From: Byssothecium circinans
Taxonomy: Eukaryota; Ascomycota; Dothideomycetes; Pleosporales; Massarinaceae
Assembly (NCBI GenBank): GCA_010015675.1
Contig: ML976985.1
Coordinates: forward strand, 784,439 to 840,148
Reading direction: 5' to 3'
DNA length: 55,710 nt
Numbering within the stretch: position 1 is the stretch's first letter; each line of letters begins with the position of its first letter. The position numbers and the translations under genes were made by a program. The notes under the pieces were generated by a model. It ran no database searches and was not told the origin of the DNA. It saw only the letters and a program-made list of their open reading frames with translations. This document shows positions 11,990-25,209 of the stretch, in pieces.

Positions 11990-14900
11990 TCATATCGCCG
12001 GCGCTCGTGGGCCTGAGAGGGTGCCGAATAGCTGTTCGGGGGGAACGCGTCCCACGTTGCCCATGCGGTCCGTGTAGCTTGTCGGCGCGGGTGAATAGCC
12101 TTGAGATTTCTTGCGCCACCATTCGATAACGATACCGGCGACGACCAGGAGGAAGGTGAGCGCAAGAGCAATGGCAAGGGCGATGAGCACGACGAAGCCG
12201 AGCGCGAGATGTTTGTCTAATCAATTGTCAGCATACTCGTCAAACCAGGATTAGGCGGCAAAACGTACCCTTAGACATGAAGAACGACGAAGGGTTCTCG
12301 ACGAAGATTTGAGACAGGCTACCAGCACTCCCGTTCGATGTTGTAGTGAGCAGGAAAGGAGTCACCTTGGTGCCGTTGAAGATGGCTCCAGAGATTGTTC
12401 CATTGTATTTCGGAATCCTAATGTTACCCAGGATGAGCAGGTCTTGCTCTCGGTCGATCAGCTCAGAGCTATCGTGGGCCTCCGACAAGCCCAGCACCTG
12501 CAGGCCTCGAATCACAGTGCCAGAATCAAACTGATCATTGACGGGAAGCCATCTCGCGCCATTGAACCGTTGGAGGAAGGCCTTGCCATCACCAGCCTGT
12601 CCGGCGGCCCAGAATTGGGAGCCATCCTGGTTGGCTGGCGTCAATGCGGTGACGGGGCCGGGCAGGTCGTTAGCGCCGTTAATCGGCAGGAACTGGCTAG
12701 TTGCGGTATCGTACGAGAAGACCTTGGTCTGATTGTTGCCCACGGTGAGGTTTCCAGAAATGAGAACTTTGGTGTCGGAAACCCAGAACAGAGATGTCGC
12801 GACACCAGAGAGTGAAGCACCAGGGGCTGTCCATTGGTTGCGCTCGGTGTTCCAAATACAAAGCGCAGGGCAGCTCAGGGCGCCAGCAGAGTCGAACTGA
12901 CCAGCAACGTATACATCCTTTGATTTTGGCCTAGGCGCGATGGCATTGACGGTGACATTGGTGCCCTGGAGTGGAGGCGCTTGACTGTTTCCGAAGCTGT
13001 TGGACCCGAGGTTGTACATAACAAGCCCAGCAATTCTGTTGTTGTTGATGCGACCGGTCAATCTTCCACCTGCGAAGAGGATGCTGTCGAGTACTGCTAC
13101 AGCTGCCACTGTGGAGTTTGAATCAACTTGTTCGCTGAAACCAGTGATCTTGTCCGAGTCCTTGCCATCAATAATCGCAACATTGGTGATATTCTGACCA
13201 TCTGAGCCAGACGCGGCGAAGTGACCAGCGAGAATTGTTTTGTTCATATTGTTCTCCTTGTAGAATGTGGCGGTAACTATCCCAGTGGTGTTTAGGCTGT
13301 GATTATCTGCGAGTGCCCGCTTTTGGAGAGAGGACTGCTGTTGCTGGCCCCGAATGCTGGTAGCAAAGCCACTAAGCGAAAAACGGCCATCGCCATGTTC
13401 TAACACGGCCGCTCCGCTCGCACCAAGAGAACCAGAAGAGATGGTACCAGCATAGATCCGGTTGACGGGTGCTTTTGCGCCTGGAATTTCGGCGAAGGTC
13501 ATTAGGTGGCCTTGGACTACTGGGGTTTGAAGCCGTAGGTTGTGTAGCCAATTGCTCTTTGATGGCACCCACACGGAAAAGTTGTCGGCTGCAAATGCTG
13601 TGTTGTTGCCGAAACCGTTGACCTGTGTAAAGAAACCGGTAATACCTATTACATCTTCAGGGTTTCCGGAGGTGATGTTCATGGACAAAGGAACAATGTG
13701 CATGACTATGCCTTGAACGCCTGCACCGAGAGCTTGCCATTTGCCGTTGCTGTACGCGGCTACACCGTTGAGGCCAGAAACTGCGCCGTTTTGGGACCTT
13801 GTGAATTTACCGCCAACATATACAGTGCTTCCGCTCACATACAGGGTTGTCACCTGGTTGTCGAGACCATTCCCGTCCAATGGAGACGGATTCTGCGCAT
13901 CCTTTCCGATGGAGAAGATGTTGTTTCCTGATCCAGATGAGAAGTTGCCGCCAATGTAGAGAGTGTCCCCAGTCGTGGCGAGAGTGCTGATGAGAGCGTT
14001 TTGTGAGGGAGAGAGATTTGCCCCAGCCGTGTCAATGACCGACTTGGAGAGGTCCTGGTCGACAACACCTTTACTGGGATCATATTCGAAAAGGCCATTG
14101 ATACCGCCAGACGTGGCGTTCCTGATCTCAAAGCCCACCCTTTGAGCAACAACGGTCAAGACGCCCCCGCCAGGGTTCTGACCGGCAACAGGTGTTAGCG
14201 TAACAGAGGGGCGTTGACCGTTAGATACATCGATGACGCCATCGTAGATGGTGTCGTACTTATCGAATTCATTGGTCTGGAACAACACTGTACTGGATGG
14301 TTGCGCTGAACCAGTATTCGTTGGAACGCCGACGGTGATGTTGACGCGGCCGCGCGTAGTGCACGTGTTATCACCACGACATCCAGGCGTGTACAGCTTG
14401 ATCGTGTACTTTCCGTTCTGTGGAATATCGGGCTGGAAGACGACAGACTGTTTACTAGGATCGATTGAGTCGACTGGCAAAGTAGCAGTGAGATACCTGG
14501 AGGAGCTCCGCTGCGACTCAGTAGGGTTCCATGGTCCAACGGAATTGGCATTGGCACCAGTTGTGGCACCGCCACAGCTGGGCTTGTTGAATTCATTGAT
14601 GGCGTAGGAGAAGATTTCTAGACTTGTTAATGAGAGGCTTGAGATGGCTGAGAGTTCGATAGCTTACGGGTCTGGAACACTTCTACTGCATTGAGACCGC
14701 CACCTTTCCCATACCAATCGGAAATGTCAAGTTGGAAGGCATTCATGCCAACCTGGTTGACAAAGAAAAAATCTTGGGCTGTCGTGTTGTCTTGTGGGAG
14801 AGGGCAACGGGCGTCGCAGAACTCTTGCCGTTTTGTCACGGGGTTTACGAAAGTGAAGTTCATTATACCGCCATCAGGCAATGCCGTGTAACGCCAGGTC

Positions 14901-15853
14901 TTTGTGCCGCGACCCTCGAAATTAGTATTATACAGTCGCAGTTTGGTGGGCTGGAACCCAAACCCAAAGCTGGCTTTCCAGAATCCAGCGGTGTTGTCCG
15001 CTAGGAGCCAGGTTGAGCCCGAGCCTTGCGTTTCGGGGTTTGTCTTGCATGCAATCGTTTTGGGGTCAGATAAGCCCGGCAAGCCGGAGCTTGTCTGCGA
15101 TGTAATGTCGGCGGAGCCCACAGGAAGAGATTGCGTGTTGTTTTGCGCAACGCCAGACGTTCCATTGCCTAGACCGTCAAACTGTCCACCGAAGACAATC
15201 TTGTTGCTAGACGTTTGCGTGATGGAGTTGACGGGTCCACTGAATCCATTGAAAGGCATCTGCACCCAGTCGTCTTTCCAAATTACTGCGTTCTTGGAGT
15301 CCTTGCCGGTGAATTCGAACTCGCCTCCAACATAGACTTGGCCGCGGGAATCATCGCAATACAAGGCATTGACGGAGCCTTTCAATCCTTCCAGTGCCCT
15401 TGGCTTGCCGGTGGTTGCGTTGATCAGCGCAATGCCACCCTGGGTCTGTAGGCCGTCAACGCTCGTAAAGTTGCCGCCTATCATGTAGCCTTCCACAGTG
15501 TTGCCACGCTTGAAGGCGCACATGGCTCTCGCATCGCCATCCAATGTCAAGGTTTGGCCGTCGCCGATTGCGATCCTGGCAAGTACGCCATTAGGGAGCA
15601 CCTGGTAGATGCCGTTTTCGGAGCCGGTGTTGCTTTCGGATTGTTCGGCGAACTGGTAGAGCGATATCGAATCGAAGTCGCCAGCGAAGGCTACGCGGCC
15701 GAGGTCGTCGAGATTGAGATTAGGGAGAGGTACGGGAGTGACGGCGAAGGCATTAGCGACGGGTATTAAGCTCTGCGGCGCCGTTGAGAGCAGGAGCGAC
15801 AGGGCGAGCTTGCCAGCGCGCGTCGCCAGCAGCGAGGAAAACGGATCCCTCAT
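11990..15853 (-). CDS. RAX2: Bud-site/polarity marker Rax2 homologue
   Basis: Three exons, 15853-14668, 14617-12269 and 12216-11990, with introns of 50 and 52 bp, give 1253 residues, the usual size of filamentous-fungal Rax2. An N-terminal hydrophobic signal (KLALSLLLSTAPQSLIPVANA) is followed by a long extracellular part. That part has repeated kelch-like strands such as VYVGGEFEF, LYIGGNFSSG and VYVGGKFTRS, and many N-x-S/T sites. The C-terminus has one membrane helix (FVVLIALAIALALTFLLVVA) and a short basic cytosolic tail. In yeasts Rax2 marks the bud or growth site with Rax1, and in hyphae it acts in polar growth. The second intron removes a stop and adds the membrane helix, so that join is needed for function. 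The gene is convergent with the LMBRD1-like gene. Confidence 0.94.
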
Positions 15854-17902
15854 GGCCGGCGGGCGGCGACAGAGTCGGAGGTGGGTTGTCGGAATAATAG
15901 AGGTGGTGTTGTGTATGAGCGACGGTTGGAGCAGTCAACTCAACGGGAGATGGGCTGCATGGCCTGAGGTGGTCGCGTCCTGATTGGCTTGTGGACGAGG
16001 AAGGGGAAGGAGCAGGAGAGCGGTCGCTGGCGTATCAAGCTCCAAGCAGCGTCTTGGCGGTGCCTGAGTGTGACTGTGACTGTGACGGTCGTGGAGCGGG
16101 TGTGCTGTATTATTCTTTCGAGATGTGGCTGTCGCTGAAACGAATGACTGTGGTGAGGAATTGCGGGTGAAGGTGAATTAGAAAACGAGAGACTTTCGCA
16201 GGAGGCGAGGCTGCACACGGCAAGGCGTTTCGTGTGCGGAAGGTGCTGGGGCCCAGGGGGCATTGGAGATGACTGCGGACAACACTTGGGCGTCGCTGGG
16301 CCAATGAGGAATGTGCAACTGGGGGTCCCAACACGCTAGCGAAAGCTTGGCATTCATGGTCGCAACGTGAATACCTACTAACGCCTTGCACAAACCACCA
16401 CGCGTTGGACGACTAGCATGGCTACAGAAACCTTACATCAATTGACATCAATTGATATGTAGTGACACCTCACCCTCACATCATCAAAACACCCTCTTTC
16501 TCTAGGTCATCACGGGCAGTGAGAGACCACATTTAAGACACCTCCAGCAGTTATGAAGGCCCGAACCAACGACACCCAAGGCATCGCATGCCATGCTGAA
16601 CCGCTACTATAAAGAAAGCAACCCCCTTCTGCTCACAATATTCAATTGCGAGACCGTCACCGTTTGGCCTTGGTGACTGAGGCGATGTGCAAGTGACGCC
16701 GAACGCCAAAACGTTTCCGCCGCGACATCCTCCACTCATCTTGCCTTCCCATCCACAATCAATCAAAATTCCATTTCTCTCTACATTATTTTCCACCGTC
16801 ATACACATCTCACCATCATTGTCGCCCTCGACTATCATCCAGCATCACGCCCAAACTTCCCAAGATCGTCTCTCATCGTCGTCATACCACGCCGCAAGGA
16901 TCCCTCCACACCCGGTCCTTGCACACCTCTTCGGCCACCGTGTTTCACATCCCCTCCCTACCCGTCGCTATCGCACATGCACACCTGAGACTCGAGACAC
17001 GCCGCCCGGCGCCGTCTCGCCCGGAGCGAGGTGCGTGCGACTTTGACAGGTGTGAGGCGTGTTGAGCGCAGGGTAGTCAAGCCTGGGATGCGATGTGTTA
17101 AAGTAACGTGTTAAAGGCAGTCGCGCATGCATCATTATTCACTTGATATTTAGGAATTGGATTGGGTGCGGATGGGCGATCTGCGGTCGTGATGGTACTG
17201 TAGGTAAGCGTTGTGAGCATTTTTATTGGTAAAAGTAAAGAGATATTTCTGTGCGAGGCATGGATGCGAAGCGCATGCGGGGAGCTCTCGAGGATTTGAT
17301 ATGACCCGATGATGGACGCCGTATGGACACCGTAATAACGCCATCCGGCTTAAGCCGCGGCGGCACAACTTCTAAGGCCTTGCCCGCCGCTGTCCGCAGC
17401 AATTGAGGCTGGCGTCTCACGAACACAATAAGCATTCGCGACATTGGACTTCCAGGCTGGCGTCGCACAGACATTAGGTGAGTGCTTCGCACAGGAAAGA
17501 ATAGGGTAGTTATGGGGACTCCGCCCATAATGTACCATGTTGGTGGCAGTGTTTGGCGTCTCGCGTGCGGCAAAACAGATGTCTGAGATGAAGGTACTAT
17601 ATATTACAGTCGAACTATCCTATTCTATCTATTCGTGGAAAGAGAGACCCGCACCTTCAAGTCATAAATACTACCAGTTGTCGTACACCGTCGCTGACCC
17701 GATCGTGTATGCAACCCAGCCATCTAAACTAAACAGCCAACCAACACCGCGCTGATGCAGACCGAGAACAGAACATCGAAAGAAACCGTTCCCTATCGTA
17801 AAGAAGCCGTACTCCATCATATCCCTTGCGCCATTTCAGGTTGGTGTACGGCATCGCAGTCGCATCGCCTCGCACACTCGGCACCCGGCGGATATCGCGC
17901 CC
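15854..17902. other. Intergenic, no supported gene
   Basis: 2 kb covering the RAX2 promoter and the 3' side of the MFS gene. A small direct repeat (ACATCAATTG twice, 16435-16454) is present. Open frames are short, Pro/Ser/His-rich and lack domains. Confidence 0.55.
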
Positions 17903-19783
17903 TTACTGCGCCTCCGTCTCACTGCTGCTCTCTACATCCTTGGATCTCTTCTTCTCCTTGAACCCTTGCTCGCTCTCCAGCGCAGTATCAAGCGAGTAGT
18001 GCTTCGTAAACGCACTCGCCGCCAAAGCGACAGCTGCGAAGACCGTCATAACGATCCAGATATACCTCAGAGCATCAGTATAGCTCTCGCGCAACTGCAG
18101 CTTCATATCGCCATTCGGTAGTGCCTTGATGACCTCAACAAGTCCCGCGGCATCTCTTGAGTACTCCACCGCTTTATCAGCGAGCAGCGGGTATGTAAGC
18201 ATCTTCCTCTTCATCTGGTTCTGGAAAATGACGCCGCCGATGGCTACACCGAGCGTCTGACCGAAAGCGCGGAGGAAAGAGAAGATGTTGGATGCGTAGG
18301 CTTGATCTTTTGCAGAAGCGGAGGCTTGTGTCGCAATGGCCATGGCTGGGAAAAGCATGCCTGTTCCTGTTCCCCCGACGAGGTTGAGGAACACCCAGGC
18401 GACGGTCGAAGTGTCGGGTTTGAGGTAGATGAGGAGGCCGGTGCCGAAGGTGGTGAGGAACCAGCCGATCCAGACGGCCCAGCGGTAGTTTCCTGAGCGG
18501 GCGATCAGTGCGCCGGTGATCTAGGGGGTTGTTAGTATGTGTTTGGAGAGATTGGTGGGATGGTACTTACACCTGCTGCCGGGGCTACGGTGAATGTTTG
18601 AGGGAACAAAGCGACACCAGCCATGATGGGCGACATTCCCTTCACCGCCTCGTAGTACAGCGGGAGGTAGTAGAGGATAGACCAGAGAAGGATACCGTGG
18701 ACGACGGTGCTTAGGTATGTGATGGCTGCAGTTCTGCTCTTGAAAACGCTTGTTCGGATCAGTGGCTCGGTAGCGATGTACTCCTGGTGCAGGACGAAAG
18801 CTACCATGCCTACGGCGCAGACGATGAGCGGGACAAGCGTCCTCCAGCTATCCCAAGCATACTGGACCCCACCCCATGTAATCGGGATGAGAAAACCGGT
18901 GGTTGATGCCAGGAAGAGGAACATGCCGATCCAATCAACACGGCGTAGTTTGGCAAGGAAGGAGCCGGTTTGGTTGTTGAGGTGGAGAAAGATGAAGATC
19001 AGGACACCGCCGACTCCAATAAAGGGGAGGTTGATCCAGAAGATCCAACGCCATGAGACATTCTGACTAAAGCCACCGCCTAGCAGAATATCAGTATCAA
19101 CCCCAACTATCCTTCAGGAAATGGCTTACCGAGAAGTGGACCAGCGACCGTGCCAACAGACCACATAGCACTGAAGATGCTGAACCATTTCCCTCGCTCC
19201 CTCAGTGGCACTATATCCGTAACCACCATCTCCGTCAACGAGATGATACCTCCACCACCAATACCCTGGATACTGCGACCAACCAAGATTATAGTAAAGT
19301 TGTTCGCCACGGCCGCGGCGATGGATCCAGCAAGAAAGAACGCCAAGCTAACAAAGATGAGAGGTTTGCGGCCGAAGATGTGCGAGAACGATCCCAGCAC
19401 AGGCTGGAAAACGGTCGATGTCAAGAGGAACGAAGTTCCACTCCAGAATGCTTCGATTGCCGACCCACCGAGGGCTTTGGCCATGATCTGAGGAGATGTT
19501 AACAAGGGCCATGAGGATGAAGGTGGTTGTGAGAACCTACGGGAAGAGCGACGGATATCGAAGTCGCGTCAAGTGCAGCCATCAGGACAATGACTGACAG
19601 ACTGGCGAAGGTGAGAATGAAGCGCCATGACGGCTTAAATTCTGCGCTTGAATCATCCGACGTTGAGGATTCTGATGAGCCTTTGATCGGCGCTGTTGGC
19701 GAGATGTAGGTTTTCGAGTTGTCGATTTGTTGCTCATCTTTCAAGCTTAGAGACGAGCTGGTTGTTGTTACCGGTCCAGCCAT
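17903..19783 (-). CDS. Major facilitator superfamily multidrug transporter, DHA14 type
   Basis: Four exons, 19783-19541, 19487-19130, 19079-18571 and 18520-17903, with introns of 53, 50 and 50 bp, give 575 residues. The hydrophilic N-terminus is followed by about 14 membrane segments. Family motifs are visible: ALDATSISVALP in the first helix (the D-x-T-I/S-V-x-x-A-L-P signature), GSFSHIFGRKPL (motif A), LVGRSIQGIGGGGI (motif B) and GPLLGGGFSQNVSWRWIFWI (motif C, restored exactly by splicing). The C-terminus is charged and Glu/Ser-rich. Such proteins are proton antiporters that export drugs or fungal metabolites across the plasma membrane. There is no biosynthetic gene cluster next to it, so the substrate is unknown. 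Confidence 0.92.
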
Positions 19784-21213
19784 GATGCCCGGAAATCGTC
19801 GCCGTATTCAAGGGAAACCGAAATATAGTGAACACTTTGGTCGATCCAACTGTTCCAAGCCTTGTCAAGCTTTCAGCACCTGGATGTATAATGCTTGTCG
19901 AAGGTAGCTGAGAGGCTTGGTCCTGCGTTCCAAAACCTCAAAGGCCATCCTTCTCTTATACATCGCATAGTCAGTGAAGACCATCGGTGCAATCGGTCTC
20001 CATAATCGCATTCCATCTCGTCCGAATCATACCAGGCAAGCCACTTGGTCGTTCGGACACGCCTTCGCATTCAAGAAGCCTACAGTATTAGTAACTGAGT
20101 CTCCAAATACTCGGCGCGCGGTACAACTTTTTGCAAGCCCGTCCCATTAGCGAGAGATGGATGAGTAAATACTCAAGCCTAGCGAGATGTGTACTCGTCA
20201 CCTGGCATACGCAGCCAATGACAAGAGCTCACAATGTTCCTTCGGCGGGGACGGAGCGCTCAAGATGGCCGTGGTTAGTGGTGTGAGCGTAGGGCTGAGG
20301 AGCGGGAGGATGTTAGGCCGATGCCAAGGTTTCCAGGAGGGCAGTCTTTCGGCCGTGGGTGGGCGAATTTCCCGACCGCTTCTCCTACCCGTATCTCATC
20401 GACGTCGGCCCCCTATAGTACGTGTCAGTCTCACGTATGAGAAAGCTGTGATAAGTCGAGTTCTTAGACGACATCGAGACATCACGTGCTGGTGAGTCAA
20501 CGCGCGCTGTGACTTCCCATTCCATCCATCTTGGGCTTAGCGCTCACCGGAAACGGATATCACCACTTCAGCGAGGTAACGGTTTTCTGCGATAGTTCTC
20601 TTTATCTCATTTTTTCGCCCCAAATTTCCTGCTCTTTGGTTTCGTTCTGAAACTCAAGTGCTTGTGGTCGAGTCTTGTCCAAGCTTCAGCACCATCGAAA
20701 AGCTAGCGGCTAATGCGTGAAGTTTGTTCCAGTTACGACTCTGGCAGAGCTTTATATAGAATCTGTACGTTCTTCTGCTGTTAGCATTTATGGCATCTGC
20801 ACGCTCTTGCGGTGCCAGCTTCTTCGACAGTTCTATGGGCCCTTCAGACACTACCTTTGGCCATAATCAACCTCTATCAACAGCGCATCAAAAGTCTAGT
20901 GTTTGTTATATTTTCACCCATCAGGGTTTCTCTCATACACGGCGGTTATACGAATTTATCAAATTTGCTATGAAGCAACGGGAAAGTCTCGGGTACGCGT
21001 TCAAGCAACGGACGCATCCGTAGCCCTACATTCCACAATAGAGCCGCCGTGTCTTTGTTTAGCCACAGGAATGCCAAAAATGGCCGCTTACGATGACACG
21101 CACGTGCAATTTCTGCTTTCTTTGTTTCCAAAAGTCTTCTAGAAGCATTTGACGATGAAATATACAGCATCCCCACGTTCTCTCAACTGCTCGCGAAGAC
21201 AATCACCCAAGGC
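19784..21213. other. Intergenic, divergent promoter region
   Basis: 1.4 kb between the MFS gene start (-) and the Ser/Pro-rich gene start (+). Short open frames on both strands show no domain and no consistent splice structure. Confidence 0.55.
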
Positions 21214-23412
21214 ATGCACCGAAGCCGACCAGACCAGATGTCGTCTCCGTTCACGCAGGAAAATATATCTTCCTCGTCGCTTGAGGGCATGGAACGCCCA
21301 ATCCGCTCTTTCAAGTCATTCATCAAAACTGCGCCGCCAATTCCGCGCCCTCTGGGAAAGCCTTTGCCACCTACGCCGTCGCCTCGACCTTCGTTTTCGC
21401 CTCCATCATCAACTATTTCAGCGCCAGCACCAACTTCGCCAGCAGGAAGGCATTCAAGTGTGCTTTCTTGGAGAGCACCGGTTGATTGGTCCGAGACAGA
21501 CGCATCACCTGGCCTTATTGCTCGAACATATTCCCCACTACTACCGGATCCTTCGCCTGAACTCTCAAATACTGCTGACGAACCAAGTTCATCTATGGGA
21601 GATATGCCACGACTTGTACCGATATACGAGCGCCCACAGAGTTATGTCGATTTAGGTCCACCACCTCGCAGTCCACCACGATCGCCACTTCCCGCTCCTC
21701 CGACTTGGACCTTGAACGGTACCACGAAGGAAATCCCTGTAGTCAAGCATTTGCCATCGGCGAATCATAAGCATAATAGCTCTACCGTTCCCGCTAGGAA
21801 CATGGCAGGTTACAAATCAGATCTACGATATCCCGCGGCTTCACCTGGCAATTCAGTTCACATTTCAGTTACCTCCAAGGCCTCGACAAAAGAGAAGGCT
21901 TTCGCTTCGCTGGGCATCGGCTCGCCTAGACAGCAGACAGCGATACTAGAGGATAGACCCCACGACCCCGAGTCGATCCCACCTATGGAGCGCACACGAG
22001 CTGATCGGCAATACCTCCGAGGTAAGAAACTCCGCGCTCTCAACAAAGGAAGTCCTCTAGCGGACGACAGCTGGGAAGACACTGAGATGGACGATAAGAC
22101 GCGCATGCTGAGCTTCTCTCAAGACTACCATGATCTACTAGTCGACCAATATCAAGAAATGAACGTTCGTGCAGAGGAGATAATGCGATCAGTAGGTCCA
22201 CATCAAGTGAATGTTGAAGGTGAATCTTCGTGGCCTACACTACAACCTCAAGACGGCGAGCATCTCTACCCTCAACCACTATCATGGTCAAATAACTCAA
22301 CTGCATCATCTCCACCCAGTTCGCCTCGCCGCTCCTCATTCCTACATAAGCAGTCACAAGACGAGACAAGTCAACGTTCTATAAGCGCCGGGCCTAAAGA
22401 CAGCAAGCACAAGAGGATATCATCATGGGTGCCTCACCGTCTCAGTGTCGTTCAAGCGCGCCGCCGCCCATCCCCCGGGACAGATCGATGGCCCAACCAA
22501 CCCGCGCCACCCCTGCAAAAGCACATCCCCGAAGACGTAGTCGACGATAAGACCAAAGACGATCTTCGCTTTTCCCTTTTCTTCCCACCCAGCAAATCTA
22601 TCGGATTCGGCAAGAAGTCAAAAGACAACAACACCTCCCCTTCACCCAAGGCGCCACCACTCGCCGCCTCGCCACCGTCCGCAACGCCACTCATGCGTCT
22701 CCCAGGCGGCCTTGCCGTGGTCCGACACTCCCCCTCGCCAGCCCCAAAATCAGAAACAGCAAGCATGACCGAGTTATCGCCAACCTCAGCCAACGACTCC
22801 GACTACTCCCCCCGCTCCGAAAACCGCTCTTCCTTCAGCAGCCGCATGTCAAACTCGCCCATCGCGCTAGGCGTCGCCGTACGCAACACATACCGCTCCT
22901 CAGGCGGCTCTTACTACTCCAAACGCTCCAGCGGCTCCAATACGTCCCCCCAACACCCCCTCGCCACCGAACTCGCAAACCCTTACCAAACTCCTCCCCC
23001 ACTCCTTCCTCCTCCACCCTCAGCGCCGCAAACACCGCCAACCCTTCCATCCCCGTCCGCATCGTCCCCTACACTGTCCCCCAATGCATGGAAGCGTCTC
23101 CGCGGCCGCAGCATCGGGAGCAGTGGCTCTGAATCCTCGCTTCGACCGAGTTTCCTGGCAAAGGCCAAGGAAGCGAGGAAGAGGCATTATAGGGAGGCGA
23201 GGCAGGAGAGGTTGAAGAAGAGTATTAAGGTGTTGGGGCCGACGGATCCGGGGGTTGTTAGTGGGTATGTTAGCGGGGGAGGTGGGAGGGTGAGTGCGGA
23301 AGAGGACAAGGGGAGGGCGGATAGTGATGGCGATGGGGGTGTGGTGGGGGGTGTGGGTGTGAGGGGGAGGGTGCCGGGGTATTTGACTGGGGAGGTGAGG
23401 CGTGGAGGCTAG
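21214..23412 (+). CDS. Large Ser/Pro-rich protein of unknown function
   Basis: One uninterrupted frame of 732 codons. The start could be 21214 (MHRSRPDQ) or 21238 (MSSPFTQE); the longer form is given. Most of the protein is disordered Ser/Pro sequence with many SP and PPxxP stretches. Two parts look more ordered: an acidic segment around residues 285-330 containing MLSFSQDYHDLLVDQYQEMN, likely helical or coiled coil, and a basic C-terminal helix FLAKAKEARKRHYREARQER. Near the end comes a Gly-rich tail. The many SH3-ligand and phosphosite-like motifs suggest a scaffold or signalling role, but that is inference. I recognise no named domain. The length of the open frame and its codon pattern support a real gene. 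Confidence 0.8.
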   Translation: MHRSRPDQMSSPFTQENISSSSLEGMERPIRSFKSFIKTAPPIPRPLGKPLPPTPSPRPSFSPPSSTISAPAPTSPAGRHSSVLSWRAPVDWSETDASPGLIARTYSPLLPDPSPELSNTADEPSSSMGDMPRLVPIYERPQSYVDLGPPPRSPPRSPLPAPPTWTLNGTTKEIPVVKHLPSANHKHNSSTVPARNMAGYKSDLRYPAASPGNSVHISVTSKASTKEKAFASLGIGSPRQQTAILEDRPHDPESIPPMERTRADRQYLRGKKLRALNKGSPLADDSWEDTEMDDKTRMLSFSQDYHDLLVDQYQEMNVRAEEIMRSVGPHQVNVEGESSWPTLQPQDGEHLYPQPLSWSNNSTASSPPSSPRRSSFLHKQSQDETSQRSISAGPKDSKHKRISSWVPHRLSVVQARRRPSPGTDRWPNQPAPPLQKHIPEDVVDDKTKDDLRFSLFFPPSKSIGFGKKSKDNNTSPSPKAPPLAASPPSATPLMRLPGGLAVVRHSPSPAPKSETASMTELSPTSANDSDYSPRSENRSSFSSRMSNSPIALGVAVRNTYRSSGGSYYSKRSSGSNTSPQHPLATELANPYQTPPPLLPPPPSAPQTPPTLPSPSASSPTLSPNAWKRLRGRSIGSSGSESSLRPSFLAKAKEARKRHYREARQERLKKSIKVLGPTDPGVVSGYVSGGGGRVSAEEDKGRADSDGDGGVVGGVGVRGRVPGYLTGEVRRGG

Positions 23413-24035
23413 AGGGGATGAAAAGGGAGGGAGGAGGTGAGGGTGTGTATATTTGTCATTGTTTTGTGGATGAGAGGGTTGGTTGGGTATAGATTAGACT
23501 TTAGTGCGATTATAGACTTTTTTTTCTCTTCTCTTATCTTTCTTCGAGCTGCGAGAAAGAAATTAGGATACGTGGAGGATGTAGTTATTCGATTCTGATT
23601 CCGTTCGCATTGCATTGGCATACCTGTCTTCAGCGTCTGTATGTGTTTTTACCAGCGTAAAAATGTTCGAGTTTGAAGTTGTGGATGTCACTTTGCATGG
23701 TTAAAAGGCAGCGCAGCCTAGTAATTAGCGCATAATTGTTGAGCAGCATGTGTTTCATTCACTACTTGCTTTGTGTCCTTGTTCACCGACATCCTCAAAG
23801 CTACTTTGATAGCTGGATACCATTTGATGAACCAGACCAGACCGTTCCAACCATTCAAGTCGTGAAATCTTTTGGGAAGTTAATGCTTGTCCGATATTTC
23901 GCTTGGTTGATAGCTTCGCAATGGCAAACTTGCTGGGTGCTTAGCTTTATACTAGAAGAAAAGGTAAAGATAAACTTACCTATGACCCAGTAGCTATGGA
24001 AGAAGGCTCATGGAAGGCTAGTGATGGTGATGGAA
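23413..24035. other. Intergenic, convergent 3' ends
   Basis: About 620 bp between convergent genes. No supported gene. A T-rich run near 23520 may be part of the 3'UTR or terminator of the Ser/Pro-rich gene. Confidence 0.5.
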
Positions 24036-24962
24036 TCACTCCTCTGAGGAATCGTCAAGGTTGTCCAAGCCATCGTAGGTATCGTAGTCGTCTTCATCAT
24101 CATCGTACTCATCGTCCAAAGTCGAGTCGTCCTCGTCACTAGGCGACTGGATCTCGACCTCCTTGGTTGACCAACCACAAGTGACCGATACATCAGGAAC
24201 TTCCAGCTGGATCCTCTCTTGTAGCGCCTTTACCGCATTTTGAGAATCTGAATCTTCCACGGGCGTCAGACATCCCCACAAATATAGCATTAGGATGTGG
24301 ATGTGGACACCCTTCAATATCGGGAGCCTTCTGAATATCGAAACATTTTCTTTGCAACATCCTTCTAGGCCAACGGTGCCGAAGCCGTTGTAATAACTCG
24401 CTCCAGAAAGAGAGGACACTTCGAGTTCGATGGTGGTCATTTCAAGGCGGTTGTTAGCACCGGCTATGAAGCGAACCAGTGCTTTAGCATTCCGGAAAGC
24501 TATAGTATTAGACGTGAAAACTGTAGCTGAGGCTTCCTGACTGATCTGGCGACATACGCGGAGAAGGCCTAATGCATTGCATTTGGGCGATTTCGCCTTT
24601 CCGTGAGCTTCAATTTCCCACCTGTCTCCACCTAAAGCGTATCCGTATATCTCATCGCGGAGCTCGCGAGGTAGACGAAGGAGTGGAGATCGTAGTGGGT
24701 TTTGCTTCGAACTGTACAAAGTTAGTAAATGAAAGCCACTACATAATTGTGACAACACCACGCCAAGGTTTGGCTGCGCTCCACTTGGCAACTGTCTGGA
24801 GTAGAACTGTACTTACATCTCCGCACGCGTATCCTCGACCTTGGACTCGTCTGTAGGACCTTTGACGCTCGCCGCAGTCTGCTTTTTCGAAGGACGATCG
24901 TTCTCATTGAGCGGAGACTCGGTGCGAGCTTTGCGCTTACGAGCTCCCCTGTTCAGAGCCAT
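24036..24962 (-). CDS. F-box-like/DUF7730-type family protein, copy 1
   Basis: Exon 1 is 24962-24817 and exon 2 is 24711-24036, joined over a 105-bp intron (GTAAGT donor, TTGTACAG acceptor, phase 2). The product is 273 residues. Exon 1 gives a basic, NLS-like start (MALNRGARKRKARTE). Exon 2 begins with the family core SPLLRLPRELRDEIYGYALG, an F-box-like helix pair, followed by LGLLRVCRQISQEASATVF. The C-terminus is strongly acidic (DEYDDDEDDYDTYDG). Proteins of this kind are abundant and fast-evolving in Pleosporales and related fungi; their function is unknown, and a link to ubiquitin ligases is only suggested by the F-box resemblance. It is the first of a local family sharing the same intron position. 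Confidence 0.85.
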
Positions 24963-25209
24963 GGTTGTTTCGCTTTCGAAGTCGCAGGAATGGAAGTGTG
25001 TGGTGGAGGGAGAGCAGAGAAGTCAAGAAGAGGCTTGTGTTTGTATTAAGATTGGATGTGACGTCATATCTCGCCGAAAACCGTAGGTGAAGGTAGAGAT
25101 GAAAGTGAGAGTGTGAGGGCATGAAAAGCAGCAAACATGTGACAGAATACCAGAGTAAGGTCTATCTCGCATCGCAGGTTTTGCCCTCCCTCCAAGCCAC
25201 CATAGGTAA

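Noticed and set aside
16687..17046. Plus-strand Pro/Ser/His-rich frame upstream of RAX2
   Set aside because: Low-complexity, no domain, and lies in what is probably promoter sequence.
17903..23412. Secondary-metabolite cluster around the MFS transporter
   Set aside because: No polyketide synthase, NRPS, terpene cyclase or pathway regulator is found nearby.
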